DNA of 12,077 nt from Oscillospiraceae bacterium. GTDB lineage: Bacteria; Bacillota; Clostridia; Oscillospirales; UBA929. The first letter of the stretch is position 1, and every line of letters begins with the position of its first letter. The notes below the pieces were generated by a model. The model saw only the letters and a program-made list of their open reading frames with translations. It was not told the origin of the DNA and ran no database searches. The position numbers were made by a program, and so were the translations under genes. Location of the stretch: NCBI GenBank assembly GCA_031271525.1, contig JAISVO010000048.1, positions 1-12,077 on the forward strand. Direction: 5' to 3'. Positions 1 through 7,066 of the stretch are shown here, piece after piece.

Positions 1-183
1 GCGTTCGTCGAGTATGCCCCCGGCAAGGAGGGGATGGTTCATATCTCGAAGCTGGAGAACTTCCGGGTCGCCAAGGTGGAGGATGTCCTGAACGTTGGCG
101 ATATGGTCTGGGTCAAGTATCTGGGCGCTGACGAAAAGGGCCGGATCAACCTTTCTAAGAAAGACGCGGTACCCAACGGCTGA
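1..183 (+). CDS. pnp: Polynucleotide phosphorylase, C-terminal S1 domain (partial)
   Basis: This is the 3' end of a gene that enters from the left edge, read in frame 1 to TGA at 181-183. The 60 visible residues form most of an S1 RNA-binding domain, with the motifs GKEGMVHISKL, VGDMVWVKYLG and KGRINLSKKDA. This is the arrangement at the C terminus of bacterial PNPase, where it binds single-stranded RNA for the 3'-to-5' phosphorolytic core. S1 domains also occur in RpsA and RNase R. The short tail after the LSKK motif and the M16 peptidase gene directly downstream (as in Bacillus pnpA - mlpA) point to PNPase. The catalytic RNase PH domains and KH domain would lie outside the window. Confidence 0.85.
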   Translation, partial: AFVEYAPGKEGMVHISKLENFRVAKVEDVLNVGDMVWVKYLGADEKGRINLSKKDAVPNG

Positions 184-200
184 GAATCAAACAAACCAAA

Positions 201-226
201 CAGGGACACCCTAACCGGTGTCCCTG
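201..226 (+). terminator. Hairpin after pnp, probable weak terminator
   Basis: A perfect 10-bp stem (CAGGGACACC with GGTGTCCCTG) and a 6-nt loop start 17 bases after the pnp stop. The bases after it are TATTGCTAAAA, not a real T run, so termination is probably partial. It may act mainly as a 3'-end stabilising or processing hairpin. I see no promoter between it and the next gene, so some readthrough into the peptidase gene is likely. Confidence 0.5.
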
Positions 227-249
227 TATTGCTAAAAAGGGGTTTCGGT

Positions 250-1494
250 ATGATACAGATGAAAATGCTTCCCAACGGCGCTAGGATCGTCCACGAGTAT
301 ATGGAGCATGTGCGGAGCGCCGCCGTCGGGTTTTGGGTGGGTCACGGTTCCCGCCATGAACCGGCTGAGATGGGCGGCGCGTCCCATGCCATCGAACATA
401 TGGTGTTCAAAGGGAGCGAGACCCATTCGGCCGCCGAGCTTGCCGCGATGATGGATGCCATTGGGGGTCAGGTCAACGCCTACACCACTAAGGAAAGTAC
501 CTGTTTCTACGCCCACGCGCTGGATACCCACCTCCCGGAGGCAATCGGCCTACTGGGCGACCTGTTTTTCTCTCCGCGTTTCCATGAAGAAGACTGGGAG
601 CTGGAGCGGGGTGTGATCATCGAGGAGATCGCGATGTACGAGGACACGCCGGAGGAGTTGGTCTACCAAAACCTCTATGCCTCGGTCTATCCGGGGATGA
701 AGCTGGGCGAATCGGTGCTGGGGACCCGCCCGACACTGGAGGGGATGACGGCCGCTAAGCTGAAGGAGTATAAGAAGCGGAATTACCGCCCCTGCGATAT
801 CGTCGTCGCTCTCGCCGGGCATTACTCTCCCGGCGACTTGGAACAGCTGGAGGGTTTGCTGAACAGACTGGAAGCCAGTGAGTGCCCCCCGGCGGCCCCG
901 GCGTTCTACGCGCCGGCGTTTACCCTCTGCGAAAAGAAGATCGAGCAGAACCACCTCTGTCTGGGCTTTCCGGGGCTTCCGCAGGACCGGGAACGAATTC
1001 AAGCCTACCGGGTGCTGACGGCGATCCTCGGGTCGGGGATGTCCTCCCGGCTCTTCCGGACGGTGCGGGAGGAAAAGGGGCTCTGCTATTCGGTATACTC
1101 CTACGTTGTTGAGCATCAAGACACCGGCGTCGCGGGCGTCTATCTCGCCCTCAGCCGGGATTCTGAGGGACAGGCGCTGGAGCTGACAAAAAAGGTGGTC
1201 GAAGAGTTCGTTCAGGACGGACCCACCGACGCCGAGCTGACCCGCGCGAAGGAACAGCGGAAGGCGAACATCCTGATGTCGGAGGAGTCGACCACCCACC
1301 GCTCCAGCGGGTTGGGGAACGCCGTCCTCACCTTCGGAAGCGCCCGAGAGATTGACGACGTGATCGCTAGGGTGGACGCCGTGACGAAGGACGATGTGAT
1401 GGAGATTGCGGCAAGAGTCTTCGATTTCGGGCAAGTGAGCTTATCGGTCGTTGGGAAACCGCAGACCGAAGCCGCGTACAGAGAACTCCTATGA
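250..1494 (+). CDS. M16 family zinc metallopeptidase (MlpA/YmxG type)
   Basis: Predicted zinc-dependent peptidase of 414 aa, close to the usual length of single-chain bacterial M16B proteins. The inverted zinc motif HxxEH is present as HAIEH (about residues 46-50). The third ligand is expected in VIIEEIAMYED about 76 residues later (near E125/E126). The second half has the conserved motif LFRTVREEKGLCYSVYSY, typical of the family's R/Y region. Start choice: ATG 250 has the site AAAAGGGG at 235-242 at good spacing, whereas the in-frame TTG at 229 lies inside the pnp hairpin. In Bacillus the homologue MlpA/YmxG also lies just downstream of pnp. The substrate is unknown. M16B enzymes usually cut small peptides or misfolded proteins inside a clam-shell chamber. 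The stop overlaps the prmA start (ATGA), so the two are probably translationally coupled. Confidence 0.92.
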   Translation: MIQMKMLPNGARIVHEYMEHVRSAAVGFWVGHGSRHEPAEMGGASHAIEHMVFKGSETHSAAELAAMMDAIGGQVNAYTTKESTCFYAHALDTHLPEAIGLLGDLFFSPRFHEEDWELERGVIIEEIAMYEDTPEELVYQNLYASVYPGMKLGESVLGTRPTLEGMTAAKLKEYKKRNYRPCDIVVALAGHYSPGDLEQLEGLLNRLEASECPPAAPAFYAPAFTLCEKKIEQNHLCLGFPGLPQDRERIQAYRVLTAILGSGMSSRLFRTVREEKGLCYSVYSYVVEHQDTGVAGVYLALSRDSEGQALELTKKVVEEFVQDGPTDAELTRAKEQRKANILMSEESTTHRSSGLGNAVLTFGSAREIDDVIARVDAVTKDDVMEIAARVFDFGQVSLSVVGKPQTEAAYRELL

Positions 1495-2375
1495 GCCGCT
1501 GGCTGGAGGTCACCCTTCCGACGGAACCGAACCATCTGGATATCCTGACCGCCCGTCTGGTGGCGGAGGGGTTCGAGAGTTTTCAGGTTGTTGACCCTCG
1601 TGAACTGGACGCCGCCCGTCCCATCTGGGAGCTTTTCGATGAAGAGATTCTTTCTGGCGAAGGCTGCGCCGTAAAACTATACCTTCGCCCCGACGAGGAC
1701 ATCGCAAAGCTTCGCGTCCTCGTCCCCGGCTTATCCGTCCGGGAACGGGACGAGGAGGATTGGGCGGATGCCTGGAAGCAATACTATAAACCGACGCCGA
1801 TCGGGGACAGGCTGTTGATCCAGCCTGCGTGGCTCCCGTTGGAGAATCCGGAGGGGCGGGCGGTTTTCCTCAACAATCCTGGGATGAGCTTTGGCACAGG
1901 GCTTCACGCCTCCACTCGGCTCTGTTTGGAGCTGCTGGAACCCGCGCAGCCGTCTCGGAAGAAGGTGCTGGACATCGGATGCGGAAGCGGGATTTTGGGG
2001 CTCTGTGCCCTCAAGCTTGGCGCGGCAAGCGCCGTTGGGATCGACATTGACCCGGGCGCTTCGGTAACCGCGAAGGAAAACGCCGTGCTGAACGGACTGG
2101 AAGACCGGTATATCGCCTTCCCCGGCGATTTTTTATCAGGGGAGTTTCCGTTGTCCGACAAACAGTACGATATTGTCTTCACCAATATCGTCGCGGATGT
2201 TATCATCCCGCTGGCTCCGTTGATCCCGGGCATTTTGGCGCCGGATGGGGCTTGGATCGTGTCCGGAGTGATCGGGCAACGTTTGGGGGATGTGCTGAGT
2301 GCCGCCAAGAACGCCGGGTTTTCCGCCGAGACGACCCGTCTTCGGGACGGATGGGCGGCTGTCTGCTTCCGATGA
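1491..2375 (+). CDS. prmA: Ribosomal protein L11 methyltransferase PrmA
   Basis: 294 aa, the normal length for PrmA, which uses S-adenosylmethionine to methylate ribosomal protein L11. The N-terminal part (about 1-100, starting MSRWLEVTLP) matches the substrate-recognition domain, followed by a linker. FGTGLHASTRLCLE (134-147) is the PrmA signature FGTGxHxTT with Ala-Ser in place of the usual residues. The SAM-binding motif I is LDIGCGSGILG (160-170), the acidic end of strand 2 is GIDIDP (183-188), and TNIVADVI (231-238) corresponds to the family's NIL(A) motif. The ATG lies in an ATGA overlap with the peptidase stop, and the gene's own stop overlaps the next start the same way, so the three genes form one unit. 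A remote methyltransferase paralogue is possible but less likely given the full set of motifs. Confidence 0.93.
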   Translation: MSRWLEVTLPTEPNHLDILTARLVAEGFESFQVVDPRELDAARPIWELFDEEILSGEGCAVKLYLRPDEDIAKLRVLVPGLSVRERDEEDWADAWKQYYKPTPIGDRLLIQPAWLPLENPEGRAVFLNNPGMSFGTGLHASTRLCLELLEPAQPSRKKVLDIGCGSGILGLCALKLGAASAVGIDIDPGASVTAKENAVLNGLEDRYIAFPGDFLSGEFPLSDKQYDIVFTNIVADVIIPLAPLIPGILAPDGAWIVSGVIGQRLGDVLSAAKNAGFSAETTRLRDGWAAVCFR

Positions 2376-3076
2376 CAAAGAGACGCCTGGCGGAGGGGTT
2401 GATGCGCTATATCCGGCACATCCGGCGGGACGACTCGTTTGGGGTCGCCGCCAAGACCGCTTTTTTCTTCCTCCTGTCCCTCTTTCCTTTGATGATGCTC
2501 GCCGGCTGGGCGCTCAGCCGAACCGGAAACGGGTTCCGCGCGATGGCGGGTTTTCTGCCCCCCGACCTGCTCCGTGCGTTCGAGGGTGTTACGGGTCCCC
2601 GGCGAATCACCCCCATCGTCCTGCTCGGCACGGTTTGGGCGGCGTCCTCGGGGGTTTGGGCGCTGATGTGCGGGGTGCGTCAGGCGTATATTGGACGGGT
2701 GGACGAAAGTTTTTGGAAGTTCCTCCGGGCGCGGGTGATGGCTGCCGTCTTCACCGTGGGGTTCTTAGCCGTGCTGGCGCTCTCCCTCACCGCCTCGTTT
2801 CTGGTCCTGTCGGCGGCACCCGTAATCTTCCTAACCCTTTTTGCCCTCTATACCCTCACCCCGGGATCCCCGAAGCGCCCTAAGAGGACGGCATTCTCCG
2901 CCGCTCTCGCGACCGTTCTGTGGCTTTTGCTCTCGCGGGGGTTCGGCGTTTATATGCGGGTCATCGCCCGGTATGACGCGCTGTATGGCGCGATCGGCGT
3001 CTTCGTTGGCTTGGCGTTCTGGGTTTTTTTAATCTGCGCCGTCGTCATTTTGGGCGCGGAGCTGGCCGCGCTGTGA
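2372..3076 (+). CDS. YihY/BrkB-family integral membrane protein, compact
   Basis: Predicted polytopic inner-membrane protein of 234 aa. About six hydrophobic segments are visible: AAKTAFFFLLSLFPL near the N terminus, the IVLLGTVWAASSGVWAL region, two between about 125 and 165, one around 175-195, and the C-terminal segment. Family hallmarks are the early FFLLSLFPLMMLA motif, the middle SSGVWALMCGVRQAY region, and the end YGAIGVFVGLAFWVFL...ILGAELAAL. The family's molecular role is unsettled. It was once called RNase BN in error. Most members are about 260-300 aa; here the region between the third and fourth segments and the C-terminal tail look shortened. The ATG overlaps the prmA stop (ATGA at 2372-2375). 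Longer in-frame starts inside prmA, such as 2252, lack this logic and encode a polar, unrelated extension. Confidence 0.8.
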   Translation: MTKRRLAEGLMRYIRHIRRDDSFGVAAKTAFFFLLSLFPLMMLAGWALSRTGNGFRAMAGFLPPDLLRAFEGVTGPRRITPIVLLGTVWAASSGVWALMCGVRQAYIGRVDESFWKFLRARVMAAVFTVGFLAVLALSLTASFLVLSAAPVIFLTLFALYTLTPGSPKRPKRTAFSAALATVLWLLLSRGFGVYMRVIARYDALYGAIGVFVGLAFWVFLICAVVILGAELAAL

Positions 3077-3089
3077 CAAGACAACGAAG

Positions 3090-3106
3090 TTTACAAACAA
3101 TTCACA
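3090..3106 (+). promoter_or_regulatory. WalR-like direct repeat upstream of exported-protein gene
   Basis: Two hexamers, TTTACA (3090-3095) and TTCACA (3101-3106), are separated by exactly 5 bases. On the other strand this reads TGTGAA-N5-TGTAAA. It fits the known WalR (YycF) pattern TGTWAH-N5-TGTWAH with one mismatch. The similarity extends to TTTACAAAC versus TTCACAAAC (8 of 9 identical, 11-bp period). The second copy coincides with the proposed -35 box of the next gene. That WalR binds here is an inference. Confidence 0.4.
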
Positions 3107-3130
3107 AACGCTCCAAACCGCCGAAATAAT
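3101..3130 (+). promoter_or_regulatory. Possible sigma-A promoter for the small exported protein
   Basis: TTCACA (5 of 6 to TTGACA) and AATAAT (5 of 6 to TATAAT) with an 18-bp spacer. Transcription would start near 3137, giving a leader of roughly 35 nt before the ATG at 3173. The -10 box sits in the hairpin described next, so the same bases may serve both as terminator and as promoter. Confidence 0.4.
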
Positions 3131-3138
3131 TCGGCGGT
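3117..3138 (+). terminator. Hairpin after the peptidase-prmA-yihY unit
   Basis: A 9-bp perfect stem (ACCGCCGAA with TTCGGCGGT) and loop ATAA lie 40 bases after the YihY stop. The downstream bases ATTGTGTGTATAAA are T-containing but not a run, so intrinsic termination would be modest. It could instead, or also, be an operator dyad over the -10 region of the next gene. Confidence 0.5.
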
Positions 3139-3172
3139 ATTGTGTGTATAAAGGGGAGGAGGTGAAATGATT

Positions 3173-3700
3173 ATGAAACTCAAACGAATACTTATGGCAC
3201 TGTGCGTCCTGCTGGCCGTCGCGGCGGTGAGCGTATCGGCGGTTTCGACCCTCAACGGCGAGCCGATTATCCCCGATGAGCCAGTTACCGACGAACAGCA
3301 AGCCGCGCCGGAGGAGGAGTTCCGGTGGCGGGAGGACGCAAGAGAAGCTCTCAAAGGAATGATGGAGGACTTCCAAGGCGAAATGAGCGGCAGGATGGCG
3401 GAAGCGCAGGAGCGTCTCGATAAGTGGGCCGCGCTGACAGATGAGCAGCTTGGCGAACTGACCGGGCTTCGGGACCAGATGGTTGATAAGTGTCTGGAGT
3501 TCGGCTTGATCGACGAGGAAGAGGCCGCGAAGTTGAAAGAAGCCGAAACCATGATGGGCGGCTGCGGGATAATGGGTGGTTTCGGCGGAATGGGCGGTTC
3601 CTCTCGTAGCGGCAGGAGGTTTGATTTCGGCGGAGGCTCCGCCCCGCAGGACGGCCAAACAACAGACTCGAACGCGCCGACTTCGTTCAAGGGGATGTAA
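3173..3700 (+). CDS. Small exported protein, DUF2680-like, Gly/Met-rich tail
   Basis: 175 aa, predicted exported. Residues 1-23 form a signal peptide: basic MKLKR, a hydrophobic core, and a VSA site suited to signal peptidase I. An acidic stretch follows (PDEPVTDEQQAAPEEE). Then comes a helical, charged region whose motif LTDEQLGELTGLRDQMVDKCLEFGLIDEEEA resembles the DUF2680 (YckD) pattern of clostridial exported proteins. The last third is low complexity, with MMGGCGIMGGFGGMGGSS and a Ser/Arg/Gly stretch. Start choice: the strong site AGGAGGTG (3157-3164) is only 2 nt from the ATG at 3167 but 8 nt from the ATG at 3173, so 3173 is preferred. The function is unknown; a cell-envelope role is inferred from export and from the WalR-like repeats upstream. 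The DUF2680 assignment is by motif memory only. Confidence 0.75.
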   Translation: MKLKRILMALCVLLAVAAVSVSAVSTLNGEPIIPDEPVTDEQQAAPEEEFRWREDAREALKGMMEDFQGEMSGRMAEAQERLDKWAALTDEQLGELTGLRDQMVDKCLEFGLIDEEEAAKLKEAETMMGGCGIMGGFGGMGGSSRSGRRFDFGGGSAPQDGQTTDSNAPTSFKGM

Positions 3701-3706
3701 ATCAAA

Positions 3707-3744
3707 AACAGAGGGCAGTATCGGAACCGATACTGCCCTCTGTT
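3707..3744. terminator. Two-way intrinsic terminator between convergent genes
   Basis: A perfect 18-bp inverted repeat (AACAGAGGGCAGTATCGG and its complement) with only AA between the arms; in practice the RNA loop opens a little wider. It starts 7 bases after the + strand exported-protein stop and ends 5 bases before the MATE stop on the - strand. Reading leftward it is followed by TTTTT, a proper terminator for the MATE gene. Reading rightward the tail TTGGTATT is weaker. Confidence 0.9.
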
Positions 3745-3748
3745 GGTA

Positions 3749-5200
3749 TTACGTTGCGGGAGACTCGCCCAAATCGCGGATCACCAGAGACTTGCGCTGC
3801 CAGCGCCCGGTGGCGTAGACGACGGCTGCGGCGGTCATGCTGAGCATCCAGCCGATGGGGTAGGAGTAGAACATCTTCGTTTTGTCAAAATACTCGGTGA
3901 GAAGGTACGCAGCCGGAACGCGGATCAGGATGAACCCGATGATGGTGGTGAAAAGAGGGACCATCACCTGACCCGAACCCCGCATGACGGCGACCAGCAT
4001 GAATTGGATGATAATGAGGAAGCTGAAGGGGATGACCGAATAGATGTAGTTCATCCCGTATTCAATCACCGTTTCGGTCTGGTTGAACATCCCGAGCAGT
4101 GCGCGTCCAAACAGGATGGTGAGTGTCGCGATGACGGCATACGCCCCCAGCGATACGGCGAGCGTCAGCCGGAAACCCTGCTTGACCCGCGCCACCTGTC
4201 CCTTTCCCATGTTCTGTCCCGTAAAGGTGGTCAAAGCCGCAAAGAAGCTGAAGATCGGGAGGAAGACAAAAGCGTCGATCCGGGTGGCGTTGCCAAAGCC
4301 CGCCATAAATGATTCCCCGCCCTCGTTGACAAGGCGCTGCATGAAGAGGGTGCCGATCGAGAAGAGGGATTGCTGGATCGCCGAGGGGAGGCTGAGCCGG
4401 AGCATCTTGGAGAGGATGGGGCGGCTGACGCCCAGCCGGAGCAGGGAGAGCTCCAGCTCGGGATACTTTTTACGGATGTACCAGATGCCATAAATCCATG
4501 AAAACGCCTGCGCGATGATGGTCGCGATAGCGACGCCCGCGACGCCCCAGTTGAAGACTGCCACAAAGACGAGGTCGAGGATCACATTGATCACGGTGGA
4601 GACAATCAGGAAACGGAGCGGCGTCTTACTGTCGCCGAGTCCTTGCAGAATACCGGCGTTGATGTTGTAGCCGAGCGAACCTATTAAGCCGATGAAGATG
4701 ATCCGCACATAGGTAATCGCCATATCCATCGTGCCGTCGCCCAGTTCACTGCCGGGAACCCCGAGTAGGCGCATCAGCGAGGGGGTGATGACAATTCCGA
4801 GAATGGTCAGCGGGACGCTGATACTCAATACCAGCGTGTAGACGGTCCGGATGGTCTTCCGAACCGCGTCCATCTGCTTCGCGCCGTAGTTCTGCGATAA
4901 GAGGATGGTGGCTCCCATGCCAAGCCCGGCGAAGAGGGCGACAATCAGGAAGATAACCGGCATTCCCGTGTTGACCGCAGCCTGCGCGGCGTCGCGGTTT
5001 TCCATGAAGTTGCCGACAATGATGCTGTCCGCCATGTTGTAAAACTGCTGGAACACATTCCCGATCAAAAGGGGGATCGAAAACCGAACGATATGTCCGA
5101 GGGGACGTCCGACCGTCATATCGGTGAGACCTTTTCTGTCGGTTTCCTTGGATTCCGCTTGGCCGGGCAAATCGTCCGGCGCGGGTACTTCGTTACTCAC
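3749..5200 (-). CDS. MATE family efflux transporter
   Basis: 483 aa, the usual MATE size. Cation-driven export of drugs or other small molecules across the inner membrane is inferred from the family. The N-terminal family motif is clear: a GRPLGHIVRF lead-in, then SIPLLIGNVFQQFYNMADS and IIVGNF. The first half ends with GILQGLGDSKTPLRF, a conserved stretch in this family. About twelve hydrophobic segments run through the protein, in two six-helix halves, the second starting near LRLSLPSAIQQSLFSIG. Start choice: GTG at 5198-5200 has AGAAGGG seven bases upstream (5208-5214). The longer in-frame GTG at 5228-5230 lies inside the operator dyad and has no ribosome site. The gene follows an ABC exporter pair with no terminator between, so readthrough is likely, but it also has its own promoter. 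The substrate cannot be told from the sequence. Confidence 0.93.
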   Translation of the reverse strand: MSNEVPAPDDLPGQAESKETDRKGLTDMTVGRPLGHIVRFSIPLLIGNVFQQFYNMADSIIVGNFMENRDAAQAAVNTGMPVIFLIVALFAGLGMGATILLSQNYGAKQMDAVRKTIRTVYTLVLSISVPLTILGIVITPSLMRLLGVPGSELGDGTMDMAITYVRIIFIGLIGSLGYNINAGILQGLGDSKTPLRFLIVSTVINVILDLVFVAVFNWGVAGVAIATIIAQAFSWIYGIWYIRKKYPELELSLLRLGVSRPILSKMLRLSLPSAIQQSLFSIGTLFMQRLVNEGGESFMAGFGNATRIDAFVFLPIFSFFAALTTFTGQNMGKGQVARVKQGFRLTLAVSLGAYAVIATLTILFGRALLGMFNQTETVIEYGMNYIYSVIPFSFLIIIQFMLVAVMRGSGQVMVPLFTTIIGFILIRVPAAYLLTEYFDKTKMFYSYPIGWMLSMTAAAVVYATGRWQRKSLVIRDLGESPAT

Positions 5201-5213
5201 GTGGGAACCCTTC

Positions 5214-5236
5214 TTTCTTGTGCGGCGCACAAGAAA
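5214..5236. promoter_or_regulatory. 23-bp dyad over the MATE transcription start, probable operator
   Basis: Perfect 10-bp arms, TTTCTTGTGC and GCACAAGAAA, are separated by GGC. The dyad lies just after the -10 box (5238-5243) and covers the expected start of transcription near 5231. This is the usual place and size for a TetR- or MarR-type repressor site. Because the transcript would begin inside the dyad, an RNA hairpin is a less likely role. No regulator gene is present in the window. Confidence 0.6.
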
Positions 5237-5237
5237 A

Positions 5238-5267
5238 AGTATATCATATAGGGCATCGATCTGTCAA
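5238..5267 (-). promoter_or_regulatory. Promoter for the MATE gene
   Basis: On the - strand, a perfect -35 TTGACA (5262-5267), an 18-bp spacer and -10 TATACT (5238-5243, 5 of 6). The -35 box contains the TGA stop codon of the preceding ABC gene, so the intergenic space is fully used. Transcription would begin near 5231, about 30 nt before the GTG start. Confidence 0.75.
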
Positions 5268-7066
5268 ACGCCATCATCTGTGGAACTTTGCGACATATAC
5301 AGGTTGTAATACAACCCCTTCTGCGCGATCAATTCGTCGTGGCTGCCCTGCTCCGCGATATTTCCGCCCTCGATATAGAGAATCCGGGTGCAATTCCGGA
5401 TGGTGGAGAGACGGTGGGCGACGATGAAGGAGGTGCGCCCCACCAGCAGACGGGCGATCCCCTCTTGAACCAGCCTCTCTGTGTGGGTATCGATGCTGGA
5501 GGTAGCTTCGTCCAGTATTAAGATTCGCGGATCGCTTAAGAGGGTACGGGCGAACGAGATGAGCTGTTTCTGGCCTGCCGAAAGCCCCTCGCCCCGTTCG
5601 TTGACCGGGGTGTAGTACCCTTTGGGAAGCTTCGCGATAAATTCATCCGCGAAGACGGTCTTCGCAGCCGCGACGCACTCGGCGTCGGTCGCATCCAGAC
5701 GCCCGTAGCGGATGTTTTCGATGATGTTGCCCGAGAAGATGAAGGTGTCCTGCAGCATGATCCCCATCTGACGTCTCAGGGAGGGCAGGGTAACCTCGTT
5801 GATGTCATGCCCGTCGATATACACCGTGCCACTCCCTATGTTGTAAAACCGCGACAGGAGGTTGATGACGGTGGATTTGCCGGCACCCGTCGGACCCACC
5901 AACGCGATCGATTCGCCCTCCTGCGCTTCGAAGGTGACCCCCTTCAGGACGGGGATCCCCGGGTCATACTCGAAGGTGACATCCATAAAGGTGACATTCC
6001 CTTGAATCTTCGGTAACGTATAGGCGCCCGTCCGGTCACTGACGGTAACCGGTTCGTCCAGCACCTGGAAGATCCGCTCAAGATAGGCGACGGTGTTGAC
6101 CAAGTTGTTATATAAGTTCCCGAGGTTTTGCAGGGGCCCCCAGAACCGCCCGGCATAGCCCGCCATCGCGATGATAACACCCACCGTCAGCCCCGATTCG
6201 GCTCCGCCCAGCGTCGCCACGCCGACGACATAAATCGCGGCGGTGACCAGACGGGCGAGCATCATGGTGACCGGCCACATGCTGTGGCTGATCCGCACCG
6301 CCCTCATCCAGACCCGGCGGTTTTCGTTAAGCTGGTCCTCCATGACGCCTTGGTTCTCGGTCTCTCTGCTGAACGCCTGCGTCACCCGGACACCGTTGAT
6401 ATTCTCCGCGAGGTATGCCGTCATGTTGGACGACTTGTTGGAAACGACCTGCCAAGCGCGGCGCTGTTTGGTCTTAATCAGAAAGATATAGACCGCGAAG
6501 AGGGGAAGCCCGCAGAGCATGATCAGGGTCAGCCGCCATGAGACGAACGCCGCCGCGTACACCACGATAAAGATCATCGCGAGCGGCTCGATTAGGAAGT
6601 TGATCAGCCCGCTGGAGAGGAAGTCCGCCACCGTATTGATGTAGTTGACGACACGGACCAAAATCTTCCCCGCCGGACGGCTGTCATAATAATCGAAGGG
6701 GAGCTTTTGCAGATGAGCGAACAGATCGGCGCGCATTTCCGAGATGATGTGCTGGCCCGAGAGGCTGTTCAGCCGGGAGCGGGCGCGGTTGCAAATCGCG
6801 ATGACGACGCTGATGACGATAAAGATGCCGCCCGCCGCCATCGTCCCGGCGATGTTCTTGTCCGGGATGAAGCTGTCGATCACCATCATGCTGAGCAAAG
6901 GCGTGAGGAGGGATAAGAGTATGGACAGGATGCTGATGAGGAACGCCTTGACGAACTTGCCCTTGTGCCTCGCGACATAACCACCCGCCCGCTTCAGGTG
7001 CTTCCAGTCAAACGGGGCGTCCAGCTCCTCGTCCACATTGAAGGTATTTCTGCGCTTAATCGCCAC
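5264..7066 (-). CDS. ABC exporter half-transporter, canonical-site subunit
   Basis: 600 aa with an N-terminal six-helix transmembrane domain (about 38-315) and a C-terminal ATPase domain. Visible ATPase motifs are Walker A GPTGAGKST (391-399), Q-loop MLQDTFIFSG, signature LSAGQKQ (from 495), Walker B ILILDEATSSID with catalytic Glu 520, and the switch His 551 in IVAHRLSTIR. Walker B and the switch are canonical; the signature has Ala where LSGGQ has Gly. With the degenerate partner encoded just upstream this fits a heterodimeric multidrug or lipid exporter in the inner membrane. Start choice: GTG 7064-7066 has GGAGGTGA (7072-7079) at 5 nt, whereas the GTG at 7073-7075 lies within that ribosome site. 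The gene overlaps the upstream stop by 11 nt, which suggests translational coupling and near-equal production of both subunits. Confidence 0.95.
   Translation of the reverse strand: MAIKRRNTFNVDEELDAPFDWKHLKRAGGYVARHKGKFVKAFLISILSILLSLLTPLLSMMVIDSFIPDKNIAGTMAAGGIFIVISVVIAICNRARSRLNSLSGQHIISEMRADLFAHLQKLPFDYYDSRPAGKILVRVVNYINTVADFLSSGLINFLIEPLAMIFIVVYAAAFVSWRLTLIMLCGLPLFAVYIFLIKTKQRRAWQVVSNKSSNMTAYLAENINGVRVTQAFSRETENQGVMEDQLNENRRVWMRAVRISHSMWPVTMMLARLVTAAIYVVGVATLGGAESGLTVGVIIAMAGYAGRFWGPLQNLGNLYNNLVNTVAYLERIFQVLDEPVTVSDRTGAYTLPKIQGNVTFMDVTFEYDPGIPVLKGVTFEAQEGESIALVGPTGAGKSTVINLLSRFYNIGSGTVYIDGHDINEVTLPSLRRQMGIMLQDTFIFSGNIIENIRYGRLDATDAECVAAAKTVFADEFIAKLPKGYYTPVNERGEGLSAGQKQLISFARTLLSDPRILILDEATSSIDTHTERLVQEGIARLLVGRTSFIVAHRLSTIRNCTRILYIEGGNIAEQGSHDELIAQKGLYYNLYMSQSSTDDGV

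Noticed and set aside
550..1434. Long - strand ORF of 294 codons opposite the M16 peptidase
   Set aside because: It lies entirely opposite a protein with clear family motifs, has no ribosome site or family signature, and reads as an Arg/Leu/His-rich mirror typical of GC-rich coding DNA.
3743..4312. + strand ORF of 189 codons opposite the MATE gene
   Set aside because: Very rich in Asp, His, Glu and Arg, the pattern expected of the antisense of hydrophobic codons; begins in the MATE stop region and has no recognisable domain.
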